Positions 43,834 to 53,600 of a stretch of DNA of 64,000 bases are shown in pieces; positions within the stretch are counted from its first letter, which is position 1, and each line of letters opens with the position of its first letter. The translations under genes were made by a program, and so were the position numbers. Below the pieces are notes generated by a model. That model searched no databases and was not told where the DNA came from. It worked only from the letters and a program-made list of their open reading frames with translations. The DNA comes from Zobellia galactanivorans (GTDB taxonomy: Bacteria; Bacteroidota; Bacteroidia; Flavobacteriales; Flavobacteriaceae), in NCBI RefSeq assembly GCF_000973105.1, contig NC_015844.1:1670501-1734500 (forward strand), given 5' to 3'.

Positions 43834-46125
43834 TCAAAACCAATACCCAAAACTAAAGAAGAAATTCCCCTGACTACCCTCTGGGGTCCAGGTGTAGTGT
43901 ACTTGTAGCGGACCTAAAAAAGACTCCCATCCATAACCGACACCATACCCCGAATAAATGGGCAGGTCAAACCATTCGCCAGTTCTAAAAAGGTCATCAT
44001 CAACATTGGCATAGTTGGCGGTGAACATAAAATGGTTTTTGGGCGCAAACTCAAGGTCGAGGCGACCATACCCCTTTACAAAGGCGTTTCCGGGCAACGA
44101 TAAAAAATCATAGCCGAAAAAGGGCCGAAAGTTGTTGATAAGGTTCGTTCCGTAACCCCCAAGTACAAAATCGAAAGAGGTGACATTTGAGGTCCCCAAT
44201 TTAAAACCTCCCTCAATTTCCGTATTCAAAGACAGATTGCCGATCAAGGGTATGGCCAAGCCCGCCCTGGCCTTGGCTATTGAAAACTCCTTAAAGTTGT
44301 CGTTAAAATCGGAAGACAATACATAAAAGTGGAAATCCCCGTCAAAATACAGTCCTTTGGAGGGGAAGTATTTATCGTTGTACGTATCAAAGGTCAACTG
44401 CCCAAAAGCACTGTAAAAATTACTTTTTTCAAATATGGTCCGCTCATCTTGGTCTTGACCGGCAGGTAAATTTACATCTCGCCTCAAGGTTTTAGTGGTA
44501 TATTTTAAAAATTTGTGTTCCAAGCCCATTCTAAAGGCAAACTCTTCCCGAAGTACGGTTTGGACATACACCTGATTGGTAAGATCTGTAACATCCATGT
44601 TAATGGTATTTACATTCAATCCGGCCTGAACATCAAAGTTTTCGCGCAATAAATCGAAATTAACCTCCTTTTCAAACTTATTGAACCTTGAGTTGAAGCC
44701 AAAACTCCAGTAAAACCCCTTATCGACATAGTATTGTAGATTGTACCTAAGGTTATCGCCTACAATAAAATCAAAGGAAGAAACATCATCTCGGGTAATC
44801 AGGCTTTTCCTTGTATAATTGAGTATTGCAGCGGTCTTATAGAGATTATCGTAATGGGCCCCGAGGCGGATAAACGATTTGGTCTTGGTTTCGTCGAGGT
44901 CAAGCTCGATTATTCGCTCATCGTCATTATCGCGTAATTGATAGTGAATGGTTTGAAAATTTCCGGTCGCCGCAAGATTGCTGATCCCTTGCTGAAGTTT
45001 AGAGAACGTAGTAGGCTTATCGGTATCGAACCTAAGCTTACCCTTTACGTAACCTCGAGAGTAATTAGGACTTTCACGAATGATCAAACGGTCTATGGAC
45101 AAGGTATCCGAAGGCACAATTTTAGCCCGCTCCGAAGGCTTTTCCTTTTGTTTTTCGGCCAATGCTTTTAAGGCATCTATATTTTTGAGCGCCGCATCTT
45201 CCCCACTTTTAATCAGCACATCGTGCAAATCGAAATCCATCATAGAAAACTCACTCATGTTGGGCTTGATATAAATATCGGTCTTTTTAGACTTTTCCTT
45301 CATATCGAGCACCGTTCTATAATTGTTTATCTGTAATAAGATTTCGGTTGCCGTCAATAGCGATTCACGGTTTCTGAGTCCGTGCTGCACGTCGACCCCT
45401 ATGACGATATCGGCCCCCATTTCTTTCACCTCGTCAATAGGGTAATTATTGACCACCCCACCGTCGATCAACACTTTTCCGTTAATTTTTGCCGGTTCAA
45501 AAAGCGAGGGCAAGGTTCCGCTTGCCATTACCGCTTCCGGAAGGTAGCCTTCCTTTAAAATAACCTCATTGCCCGTTTCGACATCGGTTGCGATACAAAC
45601 GAACGGGATCGGCAACTCGTCGAACTTGGTTATATTTCTTACCGGGTACAAAAACTTCACAAGTTCGTTATACACGTTCTGTCCACCTGAATAGGCCGGA
45701 GGCACGGAAACCTTGAATCCATCGAACGGAAGGGTTATTGCATATTTTTCGGAATTTTCCTTTTCATAAAACGTTTTTGCGCTACGGGGCAGGTTGTCCT
45801 GTATCAGGTTGGTAAAATCCGTTGCCCTAAAAATGGAATCCAATTGATCACCGGTATAACCCGCCGCGTACAAAGACCCGACGATAGCCCCCATACTGGT
45901 GCCCCCGATATAATCGATTTTTATACCCGCTTCCTCTATCACCTTTATCGCGCCGATATGTGCCATACCCTTGGCCCCACCACCGCTGAGAACCAGGCCT
46001 ACCTTTATACCATCTTCCCCTGATGGCTGCGCCATAGCAGGCCCAACCACAAAAAACAGGCATAATAAGAACATACATGTTCTCACGAAACGCAACCCAC
46101 AGTAATATTTAATGAAATGCTTCAT
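43834..46125 (-). CDS. Patatin-like phospholipase fused to an outer-membrane barrel (type Vd-like)
   Basis: A 763-residue protein with a signal peptide (to about residue 32, MAQ), a patatin lipase domain (about 40-320) with oxyanion motif GGGAKG (48-53), nucleophile Ser77 in GTSMG and catalytic Asp221 in DGG, a POTRA-like linker (about 345-420), and a C-terminal 16-strand BamA/TpsB-type barrel (about 430-763) that ends in Phe as BAM substrates do. The build matches PlpD/FplA autotransporters, in which the lipase is displayed or held at the outer membrane. The ATG at 46125 lies within the last codons of uvrC (17-base overlap), so the two genes are likely cotranscribed. Confidence 0.93.
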   Translation of the reverse strand: MKHFIKYYCGLRFVRTCMFLLCLFFVVGPAMAQPSGEDGIKVGLVLSGGGAKGMAHIGAIKVIEEAGIKIDYIGGTSMGAIVGSLYAAGYTGDQLDSIFRATDFTNLIQDNLPRSAKTFYEKENSEKYAITLPFDGFKVSVPPAYSGGQNVYNELVKFLYPVRNITKFDELPIPFVCIATDVETGNEVILKEGYLPEAVMASGTLPSLFEPAKINGKVLIDGGVVNNYPIDEVKEMGADIVIGVDVQHGLRNRESLLTATEILLQINNYRTVLDMKEKSKKTDIYIKPNMSEFSMMDFDLHDVLIKSGEDAALKNIDALKALAEKQKEKPSERAKIVPSDTLSIDRLIIRESPNYSRGYVKGKLRFDTDKPTTFSKLQQGISNLAATGNFQTIHYQLRDNDDERIIELDLDETKTKSFIRLGAHYDNLYKTAAILNYTRKSLITRDDVSSFDFIVGDNLRYNLQYYVDKGFYWSFGFNSRFNKFEKEVNFDLLRENFDVQAGLNVNTINMDVTDLTNQVYVQTVLREEFAFRMGLEHKFLKYTTKTLRRDVNLPAGQDQDERTIFEKSNFYSAFGQLTFDTYNDKYFPSKGLYFDGDFHFYVLSSDFNDNFKEFSIAKARAGLAIPLIGNLSLNTEIEGGFKLGTSNVTSFDFVLGGYGTNLINNFRPFFGYDFLSLPGNAFVKGYGRLDLEFAPKNHFMFTANYANVDDDLFRTGEWFDLPIYSGYGVGYGWESFLGPLQVHYTWTPEGSQGNFFFSFGYWF

Positions 46126-47896
46126 AAACTTTTTTGGCCCTAGACACACCCACCACTTCGGTCAAGTTTTCTATGGATGCTTCCTTTATACGTTTTACCG
46201 ATTTGAATTTTTTCAACAGCTCTTCCGCTGTTTTTGCCCCGATACCATCTATACTTTCCAACTTGGAATCTATAGCGGCCTTACTCCTTTTATTCCTATG
46301 GAAAGTTATACCAAAACGGTGGGCTTCGTTCCTGAGCTGTTGTATTATTTTTAAGCTTTCCGATTTTTTATCAAGATACAACGGAATCGGATCTTCTGGA
46401 AAAAAGATCTCCTCTAAACGCTTGGCAATGCCTATAATCGCAATTGTCCCCCTAAGCCCTAAAGCATCGAGACTTTTCAAGGCCGACGACAATTGCCCCT
46501 TTCCCCCATCGATAACAATGAGTTGCGGCAAGGGCTCTTCTTCTTCCAACAAACGCTTGTAGCGCCTAAAAACCACTTCCTCCATAGAAGCAAAATCATC
46601 GGGCCCCGTAACGGTCTTAATATTGAAATGCCGGTAATCTTTTTTTGAAGGTTTTCCATCCTTAAAGACTACACAGGCGGCCACAGGATTGCTTCCTTGA
46701 ATATTGCTATTGTCAAAACACTCTATATGCCTTGGCTCTGCGGACAGGTGCAGGTCCTTTTTCATCTGGGCCATAATACGGTTGGTATGCCGATCGGGAT
46801 CGATGATCTTGATCTGCTTGAACCGTTCTTGCCTATAGAATTTGGCGTTCCGCTCCGATAGATCTAAAATTTTCCGCTTATCACCCAATTTTGGTATCGT
46901 AACTTTAAGATGAGACTCGACCGGCACTTCAAACGGCAGATAAATCTCCCTTGAAAGGGAATTAAACCGCTGGCGGATTTCTATAATGGCCAAGGCCAAC
47001 AACTCCGCATCGGTCTCATTGAGTTTCTTCTTCATTTCGAGCGTATGCGAACGTATTATGGACCCGTGCGACAATTGCAAGAAATTCACATAACCGTGGG
47101 ATTCGTCAGAAATAATGGAAAACACGTCAACATTATTGATTTTCGGGTTAACAATAGTAGATTTCACCTGATAGTTTTCAAGTATCTCTATTTTCTCCTT
47201 TACTTGCTGGGCTTCCTCAAACTTCATTTCCGATGCCAAGGATTTCATTTGCGTTCGAAAATAGCTCAACGATGATTTAAAATCACCTTTTATGATTTTT
47301 CTGATATCCTCAATTTGGGCGTGATACTCTTCGGCATCCTGCAAGCCTTCACAGGGACCTTTACAGTTGCCGAGGTGGTATTCGAGACAGACCTTATACT
47401 TGCCACTCTCTATTTTTTCCTTGGAAAGGTCGTAGTTACATGTTCGCAGGGGATACACCCCCTTGACCAAATCAAGCAAGGTCCGAACCGTTTTCATACT
47501 GGTATACGGACCAAAATATTCACTTCCATCCTTAATCATTTTCCGCGTAGGAAATATTCTGGGGAAGCGTTCATTTTTGATACATATCCACGGATACGAT
47601 TTATCGTCTTTCAACAAGACGTTGTACCTCGGCCTATATTTTTTAATAAGGTTGTTCTCCAAAAGCAAGGCATCGGATTCGGTCGGCACAACGATATGCT
47701 TGATCCTTCGGATCTTTTTGACCAGCACTCTCGTCTTACCGTACTCGTGATTTTTGGTAAAATAAGAGGAGACCCTTTTTTTTAGGTTTTTTGCTTTTCC
47801 TACATATAATATTTTATCGTCAGCATCATAAAATTGATAAACACCGGGACTTTTGGGCAAGGTACTAAGCTGTACGTCTATAGGTACTTGGGGCAT
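46109..47896 (-). CDS. uvrC: Excinuclease ABC subunit C
   Basis: Makes the two incisions in nucleotide excision repair with UvrA and UvrB. The 595-residue protein has the GIY-YIG nuclease domain (about 14-95: SPGVYQFYDADDKILYVGKA), a UvrB-binding UVR motif (about 205-240), the RNase H-like second nuclease (about 380-540, ECFDNSNIQGSNPVAACVVF) and C-terminal helix-hairpin-helix repeats (IDGIGAKTAEELLKKF). The ATG at 47896 (MPQVPIDVQL) is preferred over a TTG six codons upstream. Confidence 0.97.
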   Translation of the reverse strand: MPQVPIDVQLSTLPKSPGVYQFYDADDKILYVGKAKNLKKRVSSYFTKNHEYGKTRVLVKKIRRIKHIVVPTESDALLLENNLIKKYRPRYNVLLKDDKSYPWICIKNERFPRIFPTRKMIKDGSEYFGPYTSMKTVRTLLDLVKGVYPLRTCNYDLSKEKIESGKYKVCLEYHLGNCKGPCEGLQDAEEYHAQIEDIRKIIKGDFKSSLSYFRTQMKSLASEMKFEEAQQVKEKIEILENYQVKSTIVNPKINNVDVFSIISDESHGYVNFLQLSHGSIIRSHTLEMKKKLNETDAELLALAIIEIRQRFNSLSREIYLPFEVPVESHLKVTIPKLGDKRKILDLSERNAKFYRQERFKQIKIIDPDRHTNRIMAQMKKDLHLSAEPRHIECFDNSNIQGSNPVAACVVFKDGKPSKKDYRHFNIKTVTGPDDFASMEEVVFRRYKRLLEEEEPLPQLIVIDGGKGQLSSALKSLDALGLRGTIAIIGIAKRLEEIFFPEDPIPLYLDKKSESLKIIQQLRNEAHRFGITFHRNKRSKAAIDSKLESIDGIGAKTAEELLKKFKSVKRIKEASIENLTEVVGVSRAKKVYEAFH

Positions 47897-48029
47897 TATA
47901 AATTCGTTTATCAATTGTAGCGGCAGACCATCGTGGTTCTACCACGTTAAATTACTACGTTTTATTAAAAGGACTAGGTCTTTTACGCTTTTTTAACGAA
48001 ACATCTAAGGCTATTTTTAACGTAAGAAG

Positions 48030-48037
48030 CAAAAGTA
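48030..48037 (-). promoter_or_regulatory. -7 element for uvrC (TACTTTTG)
   Basis: Exact TAnnTTTG match on the minus strand about 134 bases before the uvrC ATG, implying a leader of roughly 125 bases. There is no clear -33 box. Confidence 0.35.
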
Positions 48038-48211
48038 GGAAACCTCTTTGTTTTGTTTGTTTTAAGAAAATATTTGCACACTGTTGCACATGATTTGACC
48101 CATTTCTGTTAAAAAAACACTAAAAAATGTATTTCACCGATAAAAACTTGCACTTAAAAGTGTTTTCAATCATTTTTTTATTTAGATTTAAACATCAAAA
48201 TCACATACCAC

Positions 48212-48298
48212 ATGGATAAATATATCATAACCCTCGGCCTGTATCTTATCTTAATGATATCTTTTAAGATATATTACGCAGTGTCTGTAAAAGAATAG
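48212..48298 (+). CDS. Possible 28-residue membrane protein
   Basis: A small ORF beginning MDKYIITLGLYLILMISFKI and ending YYAVSVKE: a single hydrophobic helix flanked by charged ends, with an AT-rich A-run leader typical of Bacteroidota translation starts (ACATCAAAATCACATACCAC before the ATG). It ends 40 bases before the 5-formyl-THF cyclo-ligase gene on the same strand. I do not recognise a family. The ordered composition (no stop, one clean helix, sensible termini) makes it a fair microprotein candidate, but chance cannot be excluded for this length. Confidence 0.42.
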   Translation: MDKYIITLGLYLILMISFKIYYAVSVKE

Positions 48299-48338
48299 AC
48301 GTACTCGAAGTTTCCCATTTCAAAAGAGATTACGCTCA

Positions 48339-48902
48339 ATGCTTAAGAACGATTTACGATCTCTTTACAAGACCAAAAGAGCTTCTTTAGATCAAGAATC
48401 CCTCTCCGATTCTAGTTTAAGTATTGCCAACGCATTACTCCACTTGCCGATATGGTCTTTCAGTTATTACCATATCTTTTTGCCGATTACCGAAAATAAG
48501 GAAATAGATACCTCTTTCATTCTGACTATCCTTCAAGGGAAAGACAAGAATATCGTCTTGCCCAAAATGGCCGATGGCGCAACTTTACAACACTATCTGC
48601 TGACCGACTCTACCCGTATCCAGAAAAACCATTGGAATATACCCGAACCCATTGACGGTATTGAGGTACCGCTAAATAAAATCGATGTTGTTTTCATTCC
48701 CTTGCTGGCCTTTGACAAAAAAGGCAACCGAGTGGGCTACGGCAAAGGCTTTTACGATGGCTTTTTAGCCCAATGCCGACCCGATGTCATCAAGATAGGC
48801 CTATCCCTGTTTTCTCCAGAAGAAGAATTAATAGAGGACACCAATAGCAACGATGTGGGTTTAGATTACTGCGTAACGCCCGTAAAAACGTATTCTTTTT
48901 AA
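48339..48902 (+). CDS. 5-formyltetrahydrofolate cyclo-ligase
   Basis: Recycles 5-formyl-THF to 5,10-methenyl-THF using ATP. The 187-residue product has the family's basic N-terminus (LRSLYKTKRASL), the ATP/substrate site VFIPLLAFDKKGNRVGYGKG followed by FYDGFL, and a closing VGLDYCVTPVKTY. The length is normal. It is divergent from uvrC and ends 3 bases before the convergent lspA stop. Confidence 0.95.
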   Translation: MLKNDLRSLYKTKRASLDQESLSDSSLSIANALLHLPIWSFSYYHIFLPITENKEIDTSFILTILQGKDKNIVLPKMADGATLQHYLLTDSTRIQKNHWNIPEPIDGIEVPLNKIDVVFIPLLAFDKKGNRVGYGKGFYDGFLAQCRPDVIKIGLSLFSPEEELIEDTNSNDVGLDYCVTPVKTYSF

Positions 48903-48905
48903 AAA

Positions 48906-49547
48906 CTACTCCGTTTCTTCTACAGACTCATCACCTGCTTTGCCAAAGGCTTTCTTATTAAATACCAAAAGTATACCTACACCTGTACTTATAGCCATAT
49001 CGGCAATATTGAAGACAGGTTCAAAGAAGCGAAAACTAGACCCGCCCAAATAGGGTACCCATGAAGGCCAGGTAGTATCTACCATAGGAAAATAGAGCAT
49101 ATCTACGACCTTTCCGTAAAAAAGACTTCCGTAAGGCTCATCGGAAAAGGCAGTAGCCAGCTGTTGATAGCTATCACTAAATATTACGCCGTAAAAAACC
49201 GAATCTATTATATTGCCCAATGCACCGGCAAAGATCAGACACACCGCAAGAACGAGTGTTTGGGAAGATTTTTTACGTACGGTATCGTACAGCCAATATC
49301 CGATTCCGGCAACGGCAAATAAACGGAATACGGTCAGCACCAACTTACCGGAAGGTTCCGATATAGGAAGGAAATCACTTAGTTTAGCTCCCCAGGCCGC
49401 ACCAGAGTTCTCAATGAACAATATTTTGAACCAACTGAAAACCTCAACCGACTCGCCCAGTTGAAAATTGGTCTTGATATAGATTTTGCTCAGCTGATCT
49501 ATGATTAAAACAGCTATAATAATGAGCAACGATTTCTTTAAGTTCAT
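48906..49547 (-). CDS. lspA: Lipoprotein signal peptidase (signal peptidase II)
   Basis: Cleaves signal peptides of prolipoproteins in the inner membrane, so it processes the many lipoproteins coded in this window. The 213-residue protein has four membrane helices and the catalytic Asp pair in GNIIDSVFYG and FNIADMAIS. Between them is the long loop usual in Bacteroidota (about 125-175, DEPYGSLFYGKVVDMLYFPM). The ATG at 49547 is chosen since the open frame upstream of it runs through the neighbouring gene's end. It forms the last gene of the ileS cluster. Confidence 0.96.
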   Translation of the reverse strand: MNLKKSLLIIIAVLIIDQLSKIYIKTNFQLGESVEVFSWFKILFIENSGAAWGAKLSDFLPISEPSGKLVLTVFRLFAVAGIGYWLYDTVRKKSSQTLVLAVCLIFAGALGNIIDSVFYGVIFSDSYQQLATAFSDEPYGSLFYGKVVDMLYFPMVDTTWPSWVPYLGGSSFRFFEPVFNIADMAISTGVGILLVFNKKAFGKAGDESVEETE

Positions 49548-49584
49548 GGTACGTATACAAGTTGAATCCGCAAAAATAAGTATA

Positions 49585-50199
49585 TTATTCGGTTTTCGTA
49601 ATTTGAATATCCCCTGTAACGGTAGTAAGCGTATACTTCGTATCCCCAACGGGAATATTATCCCTTTCAACACTACCGTATTTATTAATCACATGGATAT
49701 TCCCGCTTTTCGCGGCAAGCAATATGCTCCCGCTTTGGGTATGCACGTTCACGTTTTCAGAAACGTTTGAAAGCGCACAGCGGCCGTCGTTTAAAGAAAC
49801 GTTCAGATCCGTATAGTCTCCACTCATCAACACGTTACAGCTTGTACCGAACACGGTCACGTATTTGTACTGAGGCAACACCACTTTCAATTCTATTGAA
49901 ACCACTTTATGGGCACTAAGCTTATCGTTAGGATTGTGAAAATTGGGTTGGAACCCACTACTGACCATAATAGAGTTACCCTCTTTTTTTACCGAAACCA
50001 AAAGGTCTTTCATGTACTCCCCGTCTATGGTGGCCTCTACCGACATTTCGGCCCCTGGTGCCGTTTCCACCGCTAATTTGTAGCAATTGGTCACATCAAT
50101 GTTAATTGAGGTGATTTCGCTGTTTACCAATGATTTTCTCACCACCTTTTGGGCCGACAAAAGATGGAAGGACAAAAATAAAAACACGAACAACCTCAT
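49585..50199 (-). CDS. Secreted adhesin-like beta-helix protein (GIN/DUF4097-like)
   Basis: A 204-residue exported protein: signal peptide MRLFVFLFLSFHLLSAQ, then a right-handed beta-rich repeat fold of the putative auto-transporter adhesin kind (DYTDLNVSLNDGRCALSNVS, ENVNVHTQSGSILLAAKSGN, TTVTGDIQITKTE), with short repeats each giving one beta rung. The function is unknown. It is inserted between the DksA-like gene and lspA on the same strand, where flavobacterial genomes often have these two close together. Confidence 0.72.
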   Translation of the reverse strand: MRLFVFLFLSFHLLSAQKVVRKSLVNSEITSINIDVTNCYKLAVETAPGAEMSVEATIDGEYMKDLLVSVKKEGNSIMVSSGFQPNFHNPNDKLSAHKVVSIELKVVLPQYKYVTVFGTSCNVLMSGDYTDLNVSLNDGRCALSNVSENVNVHTQSGSILLAAKSGNIHVINKYGSVERDNIPVGDTKYTLTTVTGDIQITKTE

Positions 50200-50269
50200 A
50201 GGTACAGATATAAAAAAACCCACAAGAATACACTTCTCGTGGGTTCGATAATTTTTACAGAGCAGAAAA

Positions 50270-50653
50270 TTACTTTTGCATGTTCTTCGCCTCGATGCTC
50301 AAAGTAGCATGGGGAACCAACTTCAAACGTTCCTTGGCGATAAGCTTACCGGTAACCCGACAAATGCCGTATGTTTTGTTCTCGATACGCAAAAGCGCAT
50401 TCTTAAGGTCTCTAATAAATTTCTCTTGACGGATGGCCAATTGGGTGTTCGCCTCTTTGCTCATGGTTTCGGACCCTTCTTCAAAAGCCTTAAAGGTAGG
50501 CGAAGTATCGTCCGTACCATTATTACCGTCGTTCATATATGAGCTTTTCAATAACTCCAAGTGACTCTTAGCCTTCTCGATCTTGTCTTCGATCAACTCC
50601 CTGAATTCGGCCAGATCCTTGTCCGAATATCTAACTTTTAAATCTTCTGCCAT
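50270..50653 (-). CDS. DksA/TraR-family protein with a degenerate zinc finger
   Basis: A 127-residue protein matching the DksA/TraR layout: an N-terminal coiled-coil hairpin (about 8-95) that in DksA enters the RNA polymerase secondary channel, and a C-terminal zinc-finger region. In the coiled-coil tip there is an acidic run (NDGNNGTDDTS, about 41-51). The finger reads GICRVTGKLI...PHATLSIEAK, where only Cys98 remains of the four expected Cys, so zinc binding is doubtful. RNA polymerase modulation is inferred from the fold. The ATG at 50653 follows 4 bases after the ileS stop, so it is cotranscribed with ileS. Confidence 0.88.
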   Translation of the reverse strand: MAEDLKVRYSDKDLAEFRELIEDKIEKAKSHLELLKSSYMNDGNNGTDDTSPTFKAFEEGSETMSKEANTQLAIRQEKFIRDLKNALLRIENKTYGICRVTGKLIAKERLKLVPHATLSIEAKNMQK

Positions 50654-50657
50654 TATC

Positions 50658-53600
50658 TTAATGTTTTTCAATAAATAATTTAGTTTTAACTTCATCAAAG
50701 GCAACCTCAGTCCCCCTATCCAAGCTTTCTTCAAAAACAAGTTCGGCAGTCAACGTTTCGGTTTTGATATAACCGAGGTTATTCGATACCGCTTTTTCAA
50801 CAAAACCGTCTTTAAGAATCTTGATATCAATCTTATCGGTCACCTCGAACCCAGAATCTTTTCTCAAGTTCTGAATTCTATTTACAAGCTCTCGAGCTAT
50901 ACCTTCTTCCCTCAAATCTTGATTGATTGTTACGTCCAGCGCTACGGTAAGCGTACCAGAACTTGCAACCAACCAACCTTCGATATCTTGCGAGGCTATC
51001 TCTACATCTTGCAGTTGTAATGTAATAATTTTATCGTCAATGTCAAGCGAAATTTCGCCATTCTGCTCAATTTTTTGGATATCATCTTGACCCAATTGCG
51101 CAACGGCCTGGGCAATTTTCTTCATATCCTTACCGTATTTAGGGCCTAGCACCTTGAAATTCGGCTTAATTTGCTTCACTAAAATGCCCGATGCATCATC
51201 AAGCAATTCTATTTCCTTTACGTTCACCTCCGACATGATCAAATCGGCCACCGCTTCGATCTCGTGCTTTTGATTTTCATCAAGAACAGGTATCATTATC
51301 TTTTGTAAGGGCTGACGGACCTTTATCTTTTCTTTCTGACGGATCGAGAGTACCAAGGACGAAATGGTCTGTGCTTTTTCCATCTTACTTTCTAGGTCCT
51401 TATCTACGACTGCCTCATCATACTTCGGGAATTCGGCCAAATGTACACTTTCAAATGCTTCCTTTTTGGTCGTATTCGTTAAATCTTTGTACAATCGGTC
51501 CATAAAGAAGGGTGCCACGGGTGCCGAAAGTTTGGCTACGGTTTCCAAACAGGTATATAAAGTCTGGTAAGCCGATATCTTATCCTTTTCATAACTTCCT
51601 TTCCAAAAGCGTCTTCTACACAAGCGTACGTACCAGTTGCTCAAATTCTCTTGAACATAATCTGAAATGGCACGTGTAGCCTTGGTAGGCTCGTAATCGG
51701 CATAGGCTTCGTCAACGGTTTTAATCAACGAATGTAGTTCCGATAAGATCCACCGGTCGATTTCAGGTCTTTCGTTCAGCGGAATTTCCGCCTCTGAATA
51801 ATCAAAAGCATCGATATTGGCATAAAGGCCAAAGAACGAATAGGTATTGTAAAGTGTTCCGAAGAATTTGCGCTTCACCTCAACGATACCCTCGGTATCG
51901 AACTTTAAATTATCCCAAGGGTTCGCATTCGAAATCATGTACCAACGTGTAGCATCCGCCCCATGTTCGTTCATGGTATCGAAGGGATCCACGGCATTGC
52001 CCAAGCGCTTTGACATTTTTTTGCCCTCCTTGTCCAACACAAGTCCGTTAGACACTACATTTTTATAGGCTACGGAATCGAAAACCATTGTAGCTATGGC
52101 GTGTAAGGTATAGAACCACCCTCTTGTCTGGTCGACCCCTTCGGCAATAAAGTCGGCAGGATAGGTCTTGCCCTCATCGATCAAGTCTTTGTTTTCAAAT
52201 GGATAATGCCATTGGGCATAAGGCATGGAACCACTATCGAACCAAACATCGATCAGATCACTTTCGCGCTTCATCGGTTTGCCCGAAGTGGAAACCAAAA
52301 CCACCTGATCAACGATATTCTTGTGAAGGTCTATTTTTTCATAGTTTTCGTCAGATAGGTCACCAACCACGAAATCGTCAAAAATATCCTTTTCCATTAC
52401 ACCGGCAGCCACAGCCTTTGCCATTTCCGACTTCAGTTCGGCCACAGATCCAATGATCATTTCCTCTTTTCCGTCTTCGGTCCTCCAAATAGGAAGTGGT
52501 ATACCCCAATACCTAGACCTAGAAAGGTTCCAGTCATTGGCATTCGCCAACCAGTTACCAAAACGGCCTTCCCCGGTAGATTTCGGCTTCCAATTAATGG
52601 TTTGGTTCAAGGCGAACATACGATCCTTCACATCGCTGATCTTAATAAACCATGAATCTAAGGGGTAATATAAAATAGGCTTATCGGTACGCCAGCAGTT
52701 GGGATAACTGTGTACGTACTTCTCCACCTTAAATGCTTTGTTCTCTTCTTTGAGCTTTATGGCAATTTCCACATCGACCGAACGTTCGGGCTCTTCCCCT
52801 GCCGTATAATATTCGTTTTTAACATATTTGCCCCCGAACTCTTTCATTTCAGGACGGAACTTCCCTTGCAAATCTACCAATGGAACCGGATTTTTATTTT
52901 CATCCAATACCAATAGGGGCGGAACTTCGGGCACAGCCTGTTTGGCCACCAAGGCATCATCGGCACCAAAAGTAGGGGCCGTATGTACAATACCGGTACC
53001 GTCTTCCGTAGTTACGAAATCACCGGCAATTACACGAAATGCATTTTCAGGGTTTTGATAAGGAAGGGCATACTCAAGGAGTTGCTCATATCGAATACCC
53101 ACTAAATCTTTACCAACAAATTCCTTTACTACGTAAAAAGGTATTTTCTTATCTCCGGCTTGGTACGCCAACAAATCGGATTTGGCTTCCACTTGCTCGA
53201 ACTTCCCTGAAAACTGCTTCCCTACCAAACTTTTGGCCAGAACTACGTTCATGGGCTTAAAAGTGTACTGGTTATAAGTTTCCACCAAAACGTAATCTAT
53301 TTTGGGCCCTACGGTCAACGCGGTGTTCGAAGGCAGTGTCCATGGGGTGGTCGTCCACGCCAAGAAATATACATCACCCTCATTCTGGAGAAAATCGGGC
53401 AGCGATTCTTCTATCGTCTTAAATTGTGCCACTACCGTAGTATCGGTCACATCTTGATATGTACCCGGTTGGTTAAGCTCATGCGAACTTAAGCCCGTAC
53501 CCGCCTTAGGTGAATACGGCTGTATCGTGTACCCCTTATAGATCAAGCCTTTGTCGTATATCTGCTTCAATAACCACCAAACAGACTCCATATATTTTGG

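Larger units (their letters stand above)
47897..48338. other. Divergent region between uvrC and the cyclo-ligase gene
   Basis: A 442-base AT-rich region. It contains a minus-strand TACTTTTG box for uvrC (48030-48037), a small CGTGG/CCACG hairpin near 47930-47945, and the 28-residue membrane ORF at 48212-48298. Nothing else recognisable. Confidence 0.5.
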
